A stretch of 64,000 nucleotides of DNA. It comes from Bacillota bacterium (GTDB taxonomy: Bacteria > Bacillota > Clostridia > Acetivibrionales > DSM-1351). Position 1 is the stretch's first letter; every line of letters starts with the position of its first letter. The stretch covers positions 1-64,000 of the forward strand of contig JAEYHZ010000014.1 of the NCBI GenBank assembly GCA_023409265.1, read 5' to 3'. The position numbers and the translations under genes are program-made. This document shows, piece after piece, positions 28,597 through 38,590 of the stretch. The notes below the pieces were generated by a model. That model saw only the letters and a program-made list of their open reading frames with translations. It did no database searches and was not told where the DNA came from.

Positions 28597-29484
28597 CTAC
28601 TTTCCGAATAATTCAATTTTGAAGCTTTTTCTGAAATTTTTGGGAGACTGGCCGGTAACCTTTTTGAATACCTGATTGAAGTATTGCCGGCTGCTTATTC
28701 CCACGTAATCCGAAATATCAATAATGGGAATATTGGTATTCTCCAGCAGCATTTTGGCTCTCTCAATCCGGACATTGTTAAGGTATTCTATTACTGTGAC
28801 TCCTGTCTCCTTTTTGAACACACGGTTCAAATAGTCCTCATTAATATTGGAATAGGCAGATATCTCTTTAAGTGTAAGCTTTTGGTCATAGTGCAGATTT
28901 ATAAATCTTTTAGTTCTATTTACATAATTTTCAGCTGCTGATTCGTTCCTTCTTCGTACAGCTGCAATAGAAGTCTTAAGCAGTATCTCATATATAAGAA
29001 GGGAGGCAGATATGCTTTGCTGACCATCAGATAAGGAGTTTAAATCAACTACAAGGCTTTTCAGCATTTGATAAACATCCTCATAATCCTTCAGTATAAG
29101 AAACGGCTCACCGGAATCAAGCAATTGCCTCATTTCATCAACATTTTGGGCAAATTCCCTCAGCGACGGAAGAAAATTTACTTTCTTCACAAAGATAAAT
29201 TCAATATTCATCATTTTGCAGTCAGAAGCCCCGCTGACAATAAGCTTATGCGGCACTCCCGCATTGATGAGAATAAAGTCGCCCTTTTTAAAGGAGATCT
29301 TTCCGGTAGCATAGTCCTTTATATGTATCTCACACTCACCGCTTATGATATACATTATTTCAACTCTGTCATGGGCATGAAAATCCATGGCATAGTTGTT
29401 CCAGGTACGGAAGTAATAAGCTTTGATCTCAGGCTGGTAATCCTCATTTACAAGCTTTGTATGGTAAATATCGTTGTTATACAT
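28597..29484 (-). CDS. AraC-family regulator with cupin domain
   Basis: A 295-residue regulator. The cupin sensor (about 10-115) contains the metal-type motif HAHDRVEIMYIISGE and KKGDFILINAGVPHKL. The C-terminal AraC DNA-binding domain (about 195-290) has EISAYSNINEDYLNRVFKK and ISDYVGISSRQYFNQVFKK. The ATG at 29484 has GGAG 8 nt upstream; a TTG start 24 bases earlier is less likely. It lies upstream of melA on the same strand, so melA is a plausible target, although a strong terminator stands between them. Confidence 0.88.
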   Translation of the reverse strand: MYNNDIYHTKLVNEDYQPEIKAYYFRTWNNYAMDFHAHDRVEIMYIISGECEIHIKDYATGKISFKKGDFILINAGVPHKLIVSGASDCKMMNIEFIFVKKVNFLPSLREFAQNVDEMRQLLDSGEPFLILKDYEDVYQMLKSLVVDLNSLSDGQQSISASLLIYEILLKTSIAAVRRRNESAAENYVNRTKRFINLHYDQKLTLKEISAYSNINEDYLNRVFKKETGVTVIEYLNNVRIERAKMLLENTNIPIIDISDYVGISSRQYFNQVFKKVTGQSPKNFRKSFKIELFGK

Positions 29485-29577
29485 ACCCTGTTCTCCGTAT
29501 ATACTCAAGCAGTCCGGTAATTGATATATTTGTATTATACTTGCAAAATAGGCTTTTTACCAGCCTTCACAGAAGTT

Positions 29578-31191
29578 TTATCTCATACTTTCCTTATACT
29601 CTATAGGCGACATTCCGGTGTACTTTTTAAATATCCTGCTGAAATAGTACGGGTTGTCATACCCCACTCTGTCCCCTACCTCTGAAGCTTTTGAATCCTT
29701 TTGACCCAGCAGCTGCTTTGCCTTTTCCATTCTCCGGTTGGCCACATATTCCATAAGGCTTTGACCCATTTCATTACTGAAGAGACTGCTGAAATAATTT
29801 GGACTCATATGTACAAGCTCTGAAATTTTTATCAACGATATATTTTCATTGAAATGCTCATCAATATAGCTTTTTGCTGTTTCGACTATTTTCCTGGCCC
29901 TGAGGATTTTTGTATTTAGGATGTAGCTGCATACCTTTTCAAATACTGAAAGGATCCAGTTTCTGGCCTGTTCAAAGTTTCTGTATTTCCTTATTTCCTC
30001 AAAATAAAGGATTTCACTGCCCAGCACTTCTTCCATACCACTATCAAATTCGCTTAATACCCTGGATGCCATACCAAGCAGCTCAATGCATATCTTGGTA
30101 AAGTTAATGATGTGTGTATTTTTCTGTGCCTGGAGCTGCTGGAATATACCGTTCAAAGTAAGGAGTACTGTTTTCTTCTCACCCACTCTAAGTGCAGATA
30201 ACAGCTTGTTCTCATACTCTGTGTCCAACTGAAAATTGATGTTGAGAAAGTTTGAAATATCATCAATGTGTACAATACTTCCTACACCGGTGAATAATTT
30301 ATGATCCAGTGCTTTTTTTGCTTCCAGGAAGCATTTTTTTATGTCGGAAAGACTGTCAGAAGTGCTTCCTATACCGGTACTAAGGTTTATCTCAAATATA
30401 TTAAAAACTGTATCAATTACTTTTTCACTTCGTGTAAGGAAGGTTTTCATATTTTCCTCATTGCTTAAGTCACTGTCATGGAAATATATGAATACAAACT
30501 CCTCATTTCTGGTTTCAAAGCATATTCCTACTTCTGAAATCACTTCCTCCATAATATTTATAATGCCTAACTTGTAAAGCAGGAGTTCTTCCTCCGAGAC
30601 CTGCTCGCTTAATTTGGCATAATTATCAATTGCAGAAACAGACAAAATGTAAGTCATGTTTTTGAATTTTATATCAATGAATTCTAGTTTTTTTAGAACG
30701 TTCTCAGGAGTCGTGCAACCGTATATTAGTTCGTTTAAATACCTGTACTTTAATAAGGGTAGACTCATATTCAACTGCTGTCTAAGCTTCAAGTAGAGAT
30801 TTTTTTTTTCGCGGTCACTGTCTATAGACTGTTTAGCCTTGATAATAACATTCTGCAGTTCTTCAATATTGGCTGTTTTCAGTAAGTAGTCAAAAGCTCC
30901 GTACTTAAGTGCAGTCCTTGCATAGGAAAAATCGTCGTACCCGCTTAAAATGATTACTTTTACGTCAGGATTAGATTCCCGTACTGTTTTTAGCAGTTCC
31001 AGACCATCCATTCCGGGCATTCTGATATCCGTTAGTATAATGTCGGGCATAAAAGTACGAAAAACCTCCTGGCCTTCTTCGCCATTCTCGGCGGTTTCAA
31101 CGGCGTATATTCCATGTTCCTGCCAGCAGATAGCATTTTTTATTCCATTACGTATCATATGGTCGTCATCTATAATTAGAAGCTTATACAC
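29578..31191 (-). CDS. YesN-type response regulator (receiver + AraC output)
   Basis: A 537-residue response regulator. The receiver domain (about 1-120) has the acidic pair in LLIIDDD, the phospho-acceptor Asp55 in IILTDIRMPGMDG and the conserved Lys in DYLLKTA. A middle linker domain (about 150-420) is followed by two AraC helix-turn-helix motifs (about 435-535, ending GMSPIEYK). The start is GTG 31191, directly after GGAGGTTAAT supplied by an intergenic repeat. A longer frame would translate the repeat itself. It partners the histidine kinase just upstream and probably activates the xylose importer genes. Confidence 0.9.
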   Translation of the reverse strand: MYKLLIIDDDHMIRNGIKNAICWQEHGIYAVETAENGEEGQEVFRTFMPDIILTDIRMPGMDGLELLKTVRESNPDVKVIILSGYDDFSYARTALKYGAFDYLLKTANIEELQNVIIKAKQSIDSDREKKNLYLKLRQQLNMSLPLLKYRYLNELIYGCTTPENVLKKLEFIDIKFKNMTYILSVSAIDNYAKLSEQVSEEELLLYKLGIINIMEEVISEVGICFETRNEEFVFIYFHDSDLSNEENMKTFLTRSEKVIDTVFNIFEINLSTGIGSTSDSLSDIKKCFLEAKKALDHKLFTGVGSIVHIDDISNFLNINFQLDTEYENKLLSALRVGEKKTVLLTLNGIFQQLQAQKNTHIINFTKICIELLGMASRVLSEFDSGMEEVLGSEILYFEEIRKYRNFEQARNWILSVFEKVCSYILNTKILRARKIVETAKSYIDEHFNENISLIKISELVHMSPNYFSSLFSNEMGQSLMEYVANRRMEKAKQLLGQKDSKASEVGDRVGYDNPYYFSRIFKKYTGMSPIEYKESMR

Positions 31192-31299
31192 ATTAACCTC
31201 CCTAGCCATGTCATGGCTTTGAGCCGCAATAGCGGCTACAAAATTGCTATGAAATTTGTTTACTCCCATATCGCTATAAGGCGAATAAAGGAGGTTAAT
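31192..31299. repeat. Shine-Dalgarno-bearing intergenic repeat, copy 1
   Basis: 108 bp bounded by ATTAACCTCC and GGAGGTTAAT. It contains two small stems, GAGCCGC/GCGGCTA and a TATCGC/GGCGA pairing. Related to the copies at 41547 and 50870. On the minus strand it provides the stop codon of the kinase gene at one end and the ribosome site of the regulator gene at the other. Confidence 0.85.
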
Positions 31300-33109
31300 T
31301 GGTCTCCTCAACAAGTACCGCCGGAATGATAATCTCAAAGACCGTTCTTTCGTCAGGGATACAAGTGCAGTTTATGTTGTAATCATTGTTGAAATAAAGC
31401 TTCAATCTATCTCTAATATTTTTGAGTCCATAGCCTTCATTTATTATGGTATCAATTCCCTTAACTTCAAAATCCTTAACACCTGAACCGTTATCGGTGA
31501 CCCTGTATATAATACAGCTGTCTTTTATAAATACCTCAACCTTAATAAAACCCTTGCCTTTCTTTTTTTCAAAACCATGAACCAGTGAATTTTCAACCAG
31601 GGGTTGGAGAATTAGTTTTATGGTACGGTATTTAAGAACATTTTGCTCAACACATAAATCATAATCAAACAGATTTATATACATCATTCTTTGAATATTC
31701 AGGTATTCCTTTACATGTTCAATTTCTCTTTCTATAGTAGTAAATTCCTTGCCTTTGTTGAGCCCGAGTCTGAAGAAATTTGACAGAGAAGAAGCCATCT
31801 GTCCTATATCTTTGTCTCCTTTTGCCATTGCATTCCAGTATATGGATGCCAGAGTGTTATACAGAAAATGCGGATTGATATGGGATTCCAGCACCTTGAT
31901 TTCGGCTTCAACTTTCTTATTACTTTCATCTTCAACCATATGAATCAGGTTCTCAATGTTGGACATCATTATATTAAAACTTTCGCCCAACTGGCTTATT
32001 TCGTCGTTATAACGTACATTAAAACGGACCTTTATATCCCCTGTGGCACCCTGCTTCATTAATTGGATCAATTTATATATGGGATTCAGTATTCCCTTTG
32101 TAATAAAAGGGGGAATAAGTAATATAAAAGCCAGGCATAAAGCCGAAATAATCAAAGTGGCAAACTGGATCTTTTTTGGATCGGCAATCAGCTCATTGTA
32201 ATTTGTTATAACAATGGCTTTCCAGCTTGTCACCGAAAAGGTATTGTAAACTATGAAAAGTGACTTATTATTTTCCAGTAGGGTAAAACTGCCGGCTTGG
32301 TCGGCCAGAACGCGTTTTTGAACCTGCTTGTTTGACATTTGTTTGCCGATATAGGATTTCTCGGGATAAAACAATATTCTTCCGTTTTCATCTATCAGAT
32401 ACATTTTTGAGTTGTTTGAAGATCTTACATTGGTATATATACTGTCCATTATGTCTACACCGATATGAATAACAAGAACCCCAAGGACACCTTTGGTATC
32501 ATCATAAAGCTTTTCTGAAAGGATGAAAACATTGGAACCCAGCACATTCTGTGTAGGCCACCAGATGTAGTTTTTCTTCGCATTAATGGTATCCTTGTAC
32601 AAATTGGATTCTCTGTAATTTTTCTTGTATTCGTCATTTAAAAAAACAAGTCCATGTGTTTCCACAACATCGCCAATGGCATATATGTTGCTGTTTTTTT
32701 CGGGTAGGATATATACGCTTCGGATATCTGAATTGCTGTCCCTGATGGTTTTCAACAGAAGGCTCATTCGGAGGCTGTCCTCAGGATAATCCTTGTCAGC
32801 CTGTATTAAGCCCTTTGATAGAATATCCTTTACTGTTCCGTTATTAAGAAGAATCTTGCTTATATCGTTGATGTTTTTAAATCGGAGCAGCATATTCGAG
32901 CTTATTTCATTAATTATATCATTGGAATATCTGCTGGTGACCTCCTGTATGGTTTGAGAATATTTGTAATAGGAAAAAAAACCAAGAGTGAGCAGTGGTA
33001 CCAGGGATACCAGCATGAATACCATGCTTATTCTGAAACGCAGCCTTTGGTTCATTATAAGTTCTGTGAGCTTTTCTTTTTTATTGGCCAAAAAAGGAGA
33101 AAGCCTCAT
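31295..33109 (-). CDS. YesM/LytS-type sensor histidine kinase
   Basis: A 604-residue membrane histidine kinase. Membrane helix 1 is at about 30-50 and an extracytoplasmic sensor domain at about 55-300. Helix 2 is at about 303-325 and a HAMP linker follows. The kinase core has the phospho-acceptor His in ESHINPHFLYNTL (about 410), the N box ENSLVHGFEKKKGKG and the G box NEGYGLKNIRDRL. It starts at 33109, overlapping the stop of the binding-protein gene (ATGA), with an AAGAGG site. The order binding protein-kinase-regulator resembles the XylFII-LytS-YesN xylose sensor of Clostridium beijerinckii. Confidence 0.9.
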   Translation of the reverse strand: MRLSPFLANKKEKLTELIMNQRLRFRISMVFMLVSLVPLLTLGFFSYYKYSQTIQEVTSRYSNDIINEISSNMLLRFKNINDISKILLNNGTVKDILSKGLIQADKDYPEDSLRMSLLLKTIRDSNSDIRSVYILPEKNSNIYAIGDVVETHGLVFLNDEYKKNYRESNLYKDTINAKKNYIWWPTQNVLGSNVFILSEKLYDDTKGVLGVLVIHIGVDIMDSIYTNVRSSNNSKMYLIDENGRILFYPEKSYIGKQMSNKQVQKRVLADQAGSFTLLENNKSLFIVYNTFSVTSWKAIVITNYNELIADPKKIQFATLIISALCLAFILLIPPFITKGILNPIYKLIQLMKQGATGDIKVRFNVRYNDEISQLGESFNIMMSNIENLIHMVEDESNKKVEAEIKVLESHINPHFLYNTLASIYWNAMAKGDKDIGQMASSLSNFFRLGLNKGKEFTTIEREIEHVKEYLNIQRMMYINLFDYDLCVEQNVLKYRTIKLILQPLVENSLVHGFEKKKGKGFIKVEVFIKDSCIIYRVTDNGSGVKDFEVKGIDTIINEGYGLKNIRDRLKLYFNNDYNINCTCIPDERTVFEIIIPAVLVEETN

Positions 33110-34185
33110 TTATAAACCTCTTCTCTGGATTGTATTCCTCCCTTAATGATAACATCATCTATATTTTCCCTGGTTACAAGAACGGTTTTGGCAAAAATAG
33201 TCGGTACATTCTTTAAACCGTTGTGAGTCTTACCGGTGGCATCTGCCGGCAAAAGATTGTTGGCAAGGCTTATTGCAGCCCTTGCAGCTTCTTCGGCAAA
33301 TTCCTTTTGCGGATACAGGAGGGTGATAGTCTGTGAACCTTCCGCTATTCTTTGGAGCGCTGAAAGGTCACCATCGGTCCCGGTAACAAATACTTTTCCA
33401 TCGAGTTTTTGAGCTTTTAAGGCTTGAACAACTCCACCTGCCATTCCATCATTGGATACAATAAAAGCGTCAATTTTATTGTTGTTCTTGGTAAGTCCGG
33501 TTTCAGCAAATGCCATGGCCTTTTCGGGCGACCAGTTCTCACACCACTGTTCCATTACAACATTAATGTCCCCCTTTTGAATTAAAGGCGTCAGAATATT
33601 GTAGTAGCCAATTTGCTGTGCTTTTGCATTGTTGTCTATGGGAGAACCGTTTATTATCATGTAATTGCCTTTAGGTACTTTGTCAACCGCAGATTTAGCC
33701 AGAGTTTCTCCGATGGACACAACGTCAAAACCAATAAAGGCATCAATGTCGGAATTACTTATCATCCGTGAATAGGCAAGAACAGGAATCCCGGACTTCT
33801 TGGCAGCTTCAACGCTGGCAGCTGCCGTCTCTTTGTTGACTGGTACCAAAACAAGGACATCAACCTTCTGACTTATAAGGTTTTCAACCTGGGAAAATTG
33901 GAGGTTTTCGTCCATATTTGCATCCTGGGTAAATACCTTCGCCCTGTACTTTGCAGCTTCCGCCTCAAAATACCTGCTTTCATTTACCCAGCGTTCTTCG
34001 GCAAGCGTGCCCAATGCAAGGCCTATGGTAACCTGGTGGTCAGTGATTTGTATTCCCTGCTCTATATCCAGGTCATCACGAGTACTTTTACTTTCCTGTT
34101 TACCGGATGAGATGCATGCAGTAAAAGAAAATAGTAAAATACAAATCACAGTTAAAAATAATATCTGCTTTCTAAAAGCCTGCAT
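33106..34185 (-). CDS. XylF-like sugar-binding lipoprotein, probable sensor subunit (XylFII-like)
   Basis: A 359-residue periplasmic-binding-family lipoprotein with lipobox FTAC (Cys about 23). It is closely similar along its whole length to the XylF paralogue encoded at 37244-38356. Shared blocks include GNYMIING, SNDGMAGGVVQALKAQKL and GKVFVTGTDG. It is translationally coupled to a histidine kinase rather than placed first in the transporter operon. By analogy with XylFII it probably presents xylose to the kinase instead of to the importer. The start at 34185 follows a GGGGGAT site. Confidence 0.82.
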   Translation of the reverse strand: MQAFRKQILFLTVICILLFSFTACISSGKQESKSTRDDLDIEQGIQITDHQVTIGLALGTLAEERWVNESRYFEAEAAKYRAKVFTQDANMDENLQFSQVENLISQKVDVLVLVPVNKETAAASVEAAKKSGIPVLAYSRMISNSDIDAFIGFDVVSIGETLAKSAVDKVPKGNYMIINGSPIDNNAKAQQIGYYNILTPLIQKGDINVVMEQWCENWSPEKAMAFAETGLTKNNNKIDAFIVSNDGMAGGVVQALKAQKLDGKVFVTGTDGDLSALQRIAEGSQTITLLYPQKEFAEEAARAAISLANNLLPADATGKTHNGLKNVPTIFAKTVLVTRENIDDVIIKGGIQSREEVYK

Positions 34186-34273
34186 GTCATCCCCCTTTTT
34201 TTGGCGAATATTGTTTATATTTCTATATTTGCGTGTAAAAACCTCTATTTCCGCTGTGAATTTTATTGAATCT

Positions 34274-35461
34274 TTAAACTGTGCCTTTATTTCTTGCCTT
34301 AATATCGAACCAGACTGCAAGCAGCAGAACCAAACCTTTCAAGATGTACTGTGAATAAGGCGGCATATTCAAAATGCTCATCCCGTTATTCAAACTGGCC
34401 ATAATCAGTGCCCCGATTATGGCACCGAACACCGTACCCTCGCCGCCCATAAAGCTTGTTCCACCGATTATGGCTGCAGATATTGCGTCAAACTCGAAGG
34501 AGTTGCCTGCACTGGGAGTCGCTGCATTCAACCTTGATGTCAGGAGAAGTCCCGATAATCCACTTAGGGCTCCTAACACCATAAAGATTTGCAAGCCCTC
34601 CTTTTTTACGTTTATTCCTGAAAAACGGGCTGCTTCCTGGTTACCGCCGATAGCATAAAGACGCCTTCCAAACCTGGTTTTGACCGATACAAAACCAATT
34701 ACAAGTGTTGTTACTATGAGTATTATAACCGGTACGGGCAATCCCTGGTAACTGTTCATAACAAATACGAACACCAATATCATCACTGTGATGAATGCCA
34801 GTTTAGTTATGAAAAAAGGCTTTGAGTTGACCTGAATTCCCTTGTTGATCCTGCTTTTCCGGTTTCTAACTTCGAAAAACAGGTATGCAATCAGAGCTAT
34901 GGCTGCTATTACCCACCCTAAAATGTTTGGAAGATACCCTTCACCTATAAGTCTGAATTCCGGGTTCATGGAAGAAATAGTCTGACCTCCCGTAATTATG
35001 AGCGTTAAACCTCTGAAAAGAAGCATACTGGATAAAGTAACTATAAAAGCGGGAACTTTTTGATAGGATGCCCAGAAACCATTCCAGGAGGTCAGAGCTA
35101 TTCCCACAGCTATTGGAATTACAATTCCCAGTAAGGTTCCATATCCCCTGGTTTGGAGCACTGCGCTAATTGCACCGCACACTGCAACAACAGAGCCTAC
35201 AGATAAGTCTACATGTCCGGCTACAATTACAAGAACCATACCGACTGCAATAACTGCTATTGTGCACATTTGCACAAAAAGGGTAGACAGATTTCTTGCA
35301 CTCAGGAAAGTCCCTTTGGTTACTATCTGCAGTCCTATCCATATTACAATCAAGGCAAATACAATTATAAACGGACGGATATCAAAGCTGAATTTTTTAT
35401 CCATTATTCTTTTATTTTTTTGTGCATTATTGCTAATATTGATTTCTTTCAGAACACTCAT
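34274..35461 (-). CDS. xylH: Sugar ABC transporter permease (XylH-like)
   Basis: A 395-residue inner-membrane permease of the ribose/xylose (BPD_transp_2) family with about ten hydrophobic segments. VGMVLVIVAGHVDLSVGSVVAVCGAISAVL (about 75-105, an LSVGS signature) and GGTSFMGGEGTVFGAIIGALI near the C-terminus are typical. Its length and the 4-bp overlap with the ATPase gene fit a XylH role. The substrate is inferred from the XylF-like binding protein. Confidence 0.85.
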   Translation of the reverse strand: MSVLKEINISNNAQKNKRIMDKKFSFDIRPFIIVFALIVIWIGLQIVTKGTFLSARNLSTLFVQMCTIAVIAVGMVLVIVAGHVDLSVGSVVAVCGAISAVLQTRGYGTLLGIVIPIAVGIALTSWNGFWASYQKVPAFIVTLSSMLLFRGLTLIITGGQTISSMNPEFRLIGEGYLPNILGWVIAAIALIAYLFFEVRNRKSRINKGIQVNSKPFFITKLAFITVMILVFVFVMNSYQGLPVPVIILIVTTLVIGFVSVKTRFGRRLYAIGGNQEAARFSGINVKKEGLQIFMVLGALSGLSGLLLTSRLNAATPSAGNSFEFDAISAAIIGGTSFMGGEGTVFGAIIGALIMASLNNGMSILNMPPYSQYILKGLVLLLAVWFDIKARNKGTV

Positions 35462-36984
35462 TTTAATATTCCTCCCATAGCATAATTCAATATTTTTTCC
35501 TGTGTGGCTTCTTCACGCATCAGCTCTCCGGATATGCAGCCATTGTGCATTACCAGTATCCTGTCGCTCATGCCCAGTATTTCAGGGAGCTCGGAGGAAA
35601 TCATTATTATTCCCACACCGCTGTCTACAAGATCATTAATAATGTTATATATTTCATATTTCGCTCCGACATCTATGCCTCGTGTAGGTTCATCCATAAA
35701 AAGCACTGCGGGTTTAGTAGCCAGCCAGCGTCCGAAGATAACCTTCTGCTGGTTTCCTCCGCTTAAACTGTTAATCCTGTTTTCCAGAGAGCCAAGCTTA
35801 ATTCTCAAGGTTTTAATAAGACCCTCACACATTAATCTTTCTTCTGTACTGTTGATAGTTATTCTGCCAGGTATATTGTCAAGGTTGGCAATGCTCATAT
35901 TTTCCCTGATAGTGGCAGTCTGAATTGCTCCATAGTTTTTCCTGTCCTCAGACACAAGGGCAATTCCGTTTCTAATTGCGTCAGCCGGTGTTCTTACGGT
36001 CAATTTTCTTCCCTTTAAGTATATTTCTCCTGTTGTACTGCCGGCTTTGTAAGCACCGAACAAACTGTTTACAAGTTCAGTTCTACCGGCACCCATGAGA
36101 CCGGCTATACCCAGTACCTCTCCCCTGTAAAGCTTGAAATTTATATCCTGTAGAACTGACTTGTTTTCCACTATATTTTTCAACGAGTAATGCCTAACTT
36201 CAAAAATCAATTCTTTTCTTTCGTGTTTTACTTTTGGGAATCTTTCGATCAGACTCCTTCCAACCATAAGGCTGATAATGGATTCTTCACTTAATTTGAC
36301 GGTATCTTCGGATCCAATGGTCTGCCCGTCACGTAAAACAGTGACCCTGTCTGAAATACCGAACACTTCTTCAAGTCTATGCGATATATATATACAAGTA
36401 ACCCCTTCCTCCTTTAGCCTTTGGAGTAAACTCATAAGATTTTCCACTTCACTTTGTGTCAATGCGGATGTGGGTTCATCCAAAACCAGAATCCTGCATT
36501 TGCTTCTCAATGCCTTTGCAATTTCCACCAGCTGCTGCTGGCCAATACCCAAATTTCTTACTTCAGTGCGGGAATCTATTTTTAAACCTACCTTCTCCAG
36601 CAGCATATTTGCCCTGGAATACATTTCATCCCAATCTATAAAGAAATTCTTTAATATTTCATCCCCCAAAAAGAGATTTTCAGCTACCGACAGGTTCCTT
36701 GCCAATGATAATTCCTGGTATATGATACTGATCCCTGCACTCTCTGCTTCACGAGGATTCCGGAATTTTTGTTCCTCACCGTTTATGTAAATTGAGCCGC
36801 TGTAAGTACCGTAAGGATATACTCCACTCAACACCTTCATGAGTGTGGATTTACCGGCTCCATTCTCTCCGCATAATGCATGAATTTCTCCTTGATTTAC
36901 CCTGAAACTGACCCCATTCAGTGCTTTTACCCCAGGAAACTCCTTTGTTATTTCTGACATTTCCAAAATATATTCACATTCCAT
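35458..36984 (-). CDS. xylG: Sugar ABC transporter ATP-binding protein (XylG-like)
   Basis: A 508-residue double-cassette ATPase of the carbohydrate uptake type 2 class. The first cassette has Walker A GENGAGKST (about 37-45), signature LGIGQQQLVEIAKAL and Walker B ILVLDEPTSAL. The second has a degenerate Walker A GLMGAGRTEL, signature LSGGNQQKVIFGRWL and Walker B VLFMDEPTRGI. The ATG at 36984 follows GGGGTGTGGA. A MITE-like element (37009-37194) sits between this gene and the upstream xylF, inside what is otherwise one operon. Confidence 0.88.
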   Translation of the reverse strand: MECEYILEMSEITKEFPGVKALNGVSFRVNQGEIHALCGENGAGKSTLMKVLSGVYPYGTYSGSIYINGEEQKFRNPREAESAGISIIYQELSLARNLSVAENLFLGDEILKNFFIDWDEMYSRANMLLEKVGLKIDSRTEVRNLGIGQQQLVEIAKALRSKCRILVLDEPTSALTQSEVENLMSLLQRLKEEGVTCIYISHRLEEVFGISDRVTVLRDGQTIGSEDTVKLSEESIISLMVGRSLIERFPKVKHERKELIFEVRHYSLKNIVENKSVLQDINFKLYRGEVLGIAGLMGAGRTELVNSLFGAYKAGSTTGEIYLKGRKLTVRTPADAIRNGIALVSEDRKNYGAIQTATIRENMSIANLDNIPGRITINSTEERLMCEGLIKTLRIKLGSLENRINSLSGGNQQKVIFGRWLATKPAVLFMDEPTRGIDVGAKYEIYNIINDLVDSGVGIIMISSELPEILGMSDRILVMHNGCISGELMREEATQEKILNYAMGGILK

Positions 36985-37008
36985 TTCCACACCCCTAAAA
37001 AATTTTGT

Positions 37009-37194
37009 TAAGGAATAGCTAAATAATAAAAGGCGATTTTCAAGGTAGATAGTTTTCAAAAAGACAAGACGGAGGAGGGCGCAATAATTGCTTTATTGCA
37101 ACGAAGTACTGCACAGCAGTACTTTTCGACAACGCAGTATTTTCGGAAAATAGCACCTTGAAAAATAGGAAGTTATTATTTAACTATTCCTAAA
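37009..37194. mobile_element. MITE-like element, copy with 30-bp internal hairpin
   Basis: About 186 bp with terminal inverted repeats close to TTAAGGAATAGCTAAATAAT. It is homologous, in opposite orientation, to the element at 54393-54550. It has an extra palindromic insert, AAGTACTGCACAGCAGTACTT (near 37103-37125). It has no coding capacity. Confidence 0.8.
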
Positions 37195-37243
37195 GGGGGC
37201 GTTGTCTTTATTTTGCAACAACCCCCTGCTCATTGGTTATGTA

Positions 37244-38356
37244 CTATTTAGGCCATTGGTCCTTGGGAACATTTTTAAATACATCTTCCATTTTTGCAAA
37301 ACCTGAATCTACTACGGTGTTTTTAATATTGTCTTTTGTTACCAGGATAGTGTTAATGAATAAGGTGGGCACAGTCTTTCCATCACCTATATCTGATTTG
37401 CCGGTGGCATTGGCTGGAGCCTTCTTCGTTCCTGCCATTTCAACTGCTGCAGCAGCAGCTTTTTCAGCGAACATCTGGGATGGGAAAAGGAGTGTACATG
37501 TCTGTGAACCTTCTGCAATTCTCTGCAGCGCAGCTGTTTCACCATCAGTACCTGTTACAAAGACTTTACCTTCAAGCTTCTGTGCCTTGAGGGCCTGAAC
37601 AACGCCGCCTGCCATACCATCATTTGAACAAATGGCAACATCTATATTATTCTTGTTTTGTGTAAGAGCATTTTCTGCATGAGCAAGAGCTTTTTCAGGA
37701 GCCCATTTTTCAGTCCATTGTTCAAATACCAGTTTTATATCACCCTTCTCAATTGAGGGCTTCAAGACTTCCATATACCCTTGATTTTCAAGCTTTGCTG
37801 CATTGTCCGTATTATCTCCGTTGATTATCATGTAATTTCCTTTTGGAACCTTTTCAAGAGCAGCTTTTGCAAGCACTCTACCTATGTCTACTATGTCAAA
37901 GCCCACATAGCAATCATAGTCAACACCCTTAACCAACCTGGAATACGTCATCACAGGTATACCTGCTTTTTTGGCTGATTCAATGGATGATCCAACAGTA
38001 CTTGCATTTGCTGCTACTATTACTATTGCATCTACTTTTTGGTTGATGAGGTTTTCAATCTGGTTTTTCTGTGTATTCTCGTCATTACCTGCATCCTGGA
38101 TAACAACCTTTGCGCCGAGTTTTTCAGCCGCTTCCTTAAAAGCTTTGGATTCTTTTACCCATCTTTCCTCCTGCTGGGTTGCAAGAGCAAGCCCTATTGT
38201 CAATTGCTTTACAGCCGCAGTAGAATCCGATACTGCAGATTTTTCCGGCTGGGTGGAATCGGCTGATGTTTTTGTTGAGCTGCCGCAGCCTGTAAACAGG
38301 ATGGCCAGCAAAAATAACATCGCTAAAAGGGATACTGCCAGTCTCATTTTTTTCAT
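37244..38356 (-). CDS. xylF: D-xylose-binding lipoprotein of ABC importer (XylF-like)
   Basis: A 370-residue periplasmic binding protein family 1 lipoprotein with lipobox FTGC (Cys about 24), an exported, membrane-anchored sugar receptor. Blocks such as KLGAKVVIQDAGNDENTQ, KVPKGNYMIINGDNTDNAAK and SNDGMAGGVVQALKAQ match the D-xylose-binding protein XylF in order. It is the first gene of the importer cluster, with a GGAGGATTTCCG ribosome site. A TATAAT-type -10 is visible at 38431-38436 (minus strand) with a weak -35. The family assignment is solid; xylose specificity is an inference. Confidence 0.85.
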   Translation of the reverse strand: MKKMRLAVSLLAMLFLLAILFTGCGSSTKTSADSTQPEKSAVSDSTAAVKQLTIGLALATQQEERWVKESKAFKEAAEKLGAKVVIQDAGNDENTQKNQIENLINQKVDAIVIVAANASTVGSSIESAKKAGIPVMTYSRLVKGVDYDCYVGFDIVDIGRVLAKAALEKVPKGNYMIINGDNTDNAAKLENQGYMEVLKPSIEKGDIKLVFEQWTEKWAPEKALAHAENALTQNKNNIDVAICSNDGMAGGVVQALKAQKLEGKVFVTGTDGETAALQRIAEGSQTCTLLFPSQMFAEKAAAAAVEMAGTKKAPANATGKSDIGDGKTVPTLFINTILVTKDNIKNTVVDSGFAKMEDVFKNVPKDQWPK

Positions 38357-38538
38357 TTCGGAAATCCTCCTTAATAATTCTTATAGAAGCCCAATATTTT
38401 GAGCTTTAGGCAAAATTTAACCATGCCTTAATTATAGGTTGAGTCCAAATGATGGAGAATTCATATTTTTATTGAAGTTTTGTACAATTTTACGGAAAGT
38501 TTCGGTAGGTAATAATCAGGACCAAGCAGGCACAAAAA

Positions 38539-38562
38539 AACAAGGCAAATATTTGCCTTGTT
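38539..38562 (-). terminator. Terminator of the fucU-ending operon
   Basis: A perfect 12-bp palindromic stem, AACAAGGCAAAT/ATTTGCCTTGTT, followed on the minus strand by eight T. It closes the 44230-38591 operon. Confidence 0.92.
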
Positions 38563-38590
38563 CTAAGAGTTTTATGGGAAGTTACAATAA

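Noticed and set aside
31192..31338. Longer start for the response regulator at 31338
   Set aside because: The extra 49 residues are translation of the intergenic repeat; the receiver domain begins at GTG 31191 with a perfect ribosome site.
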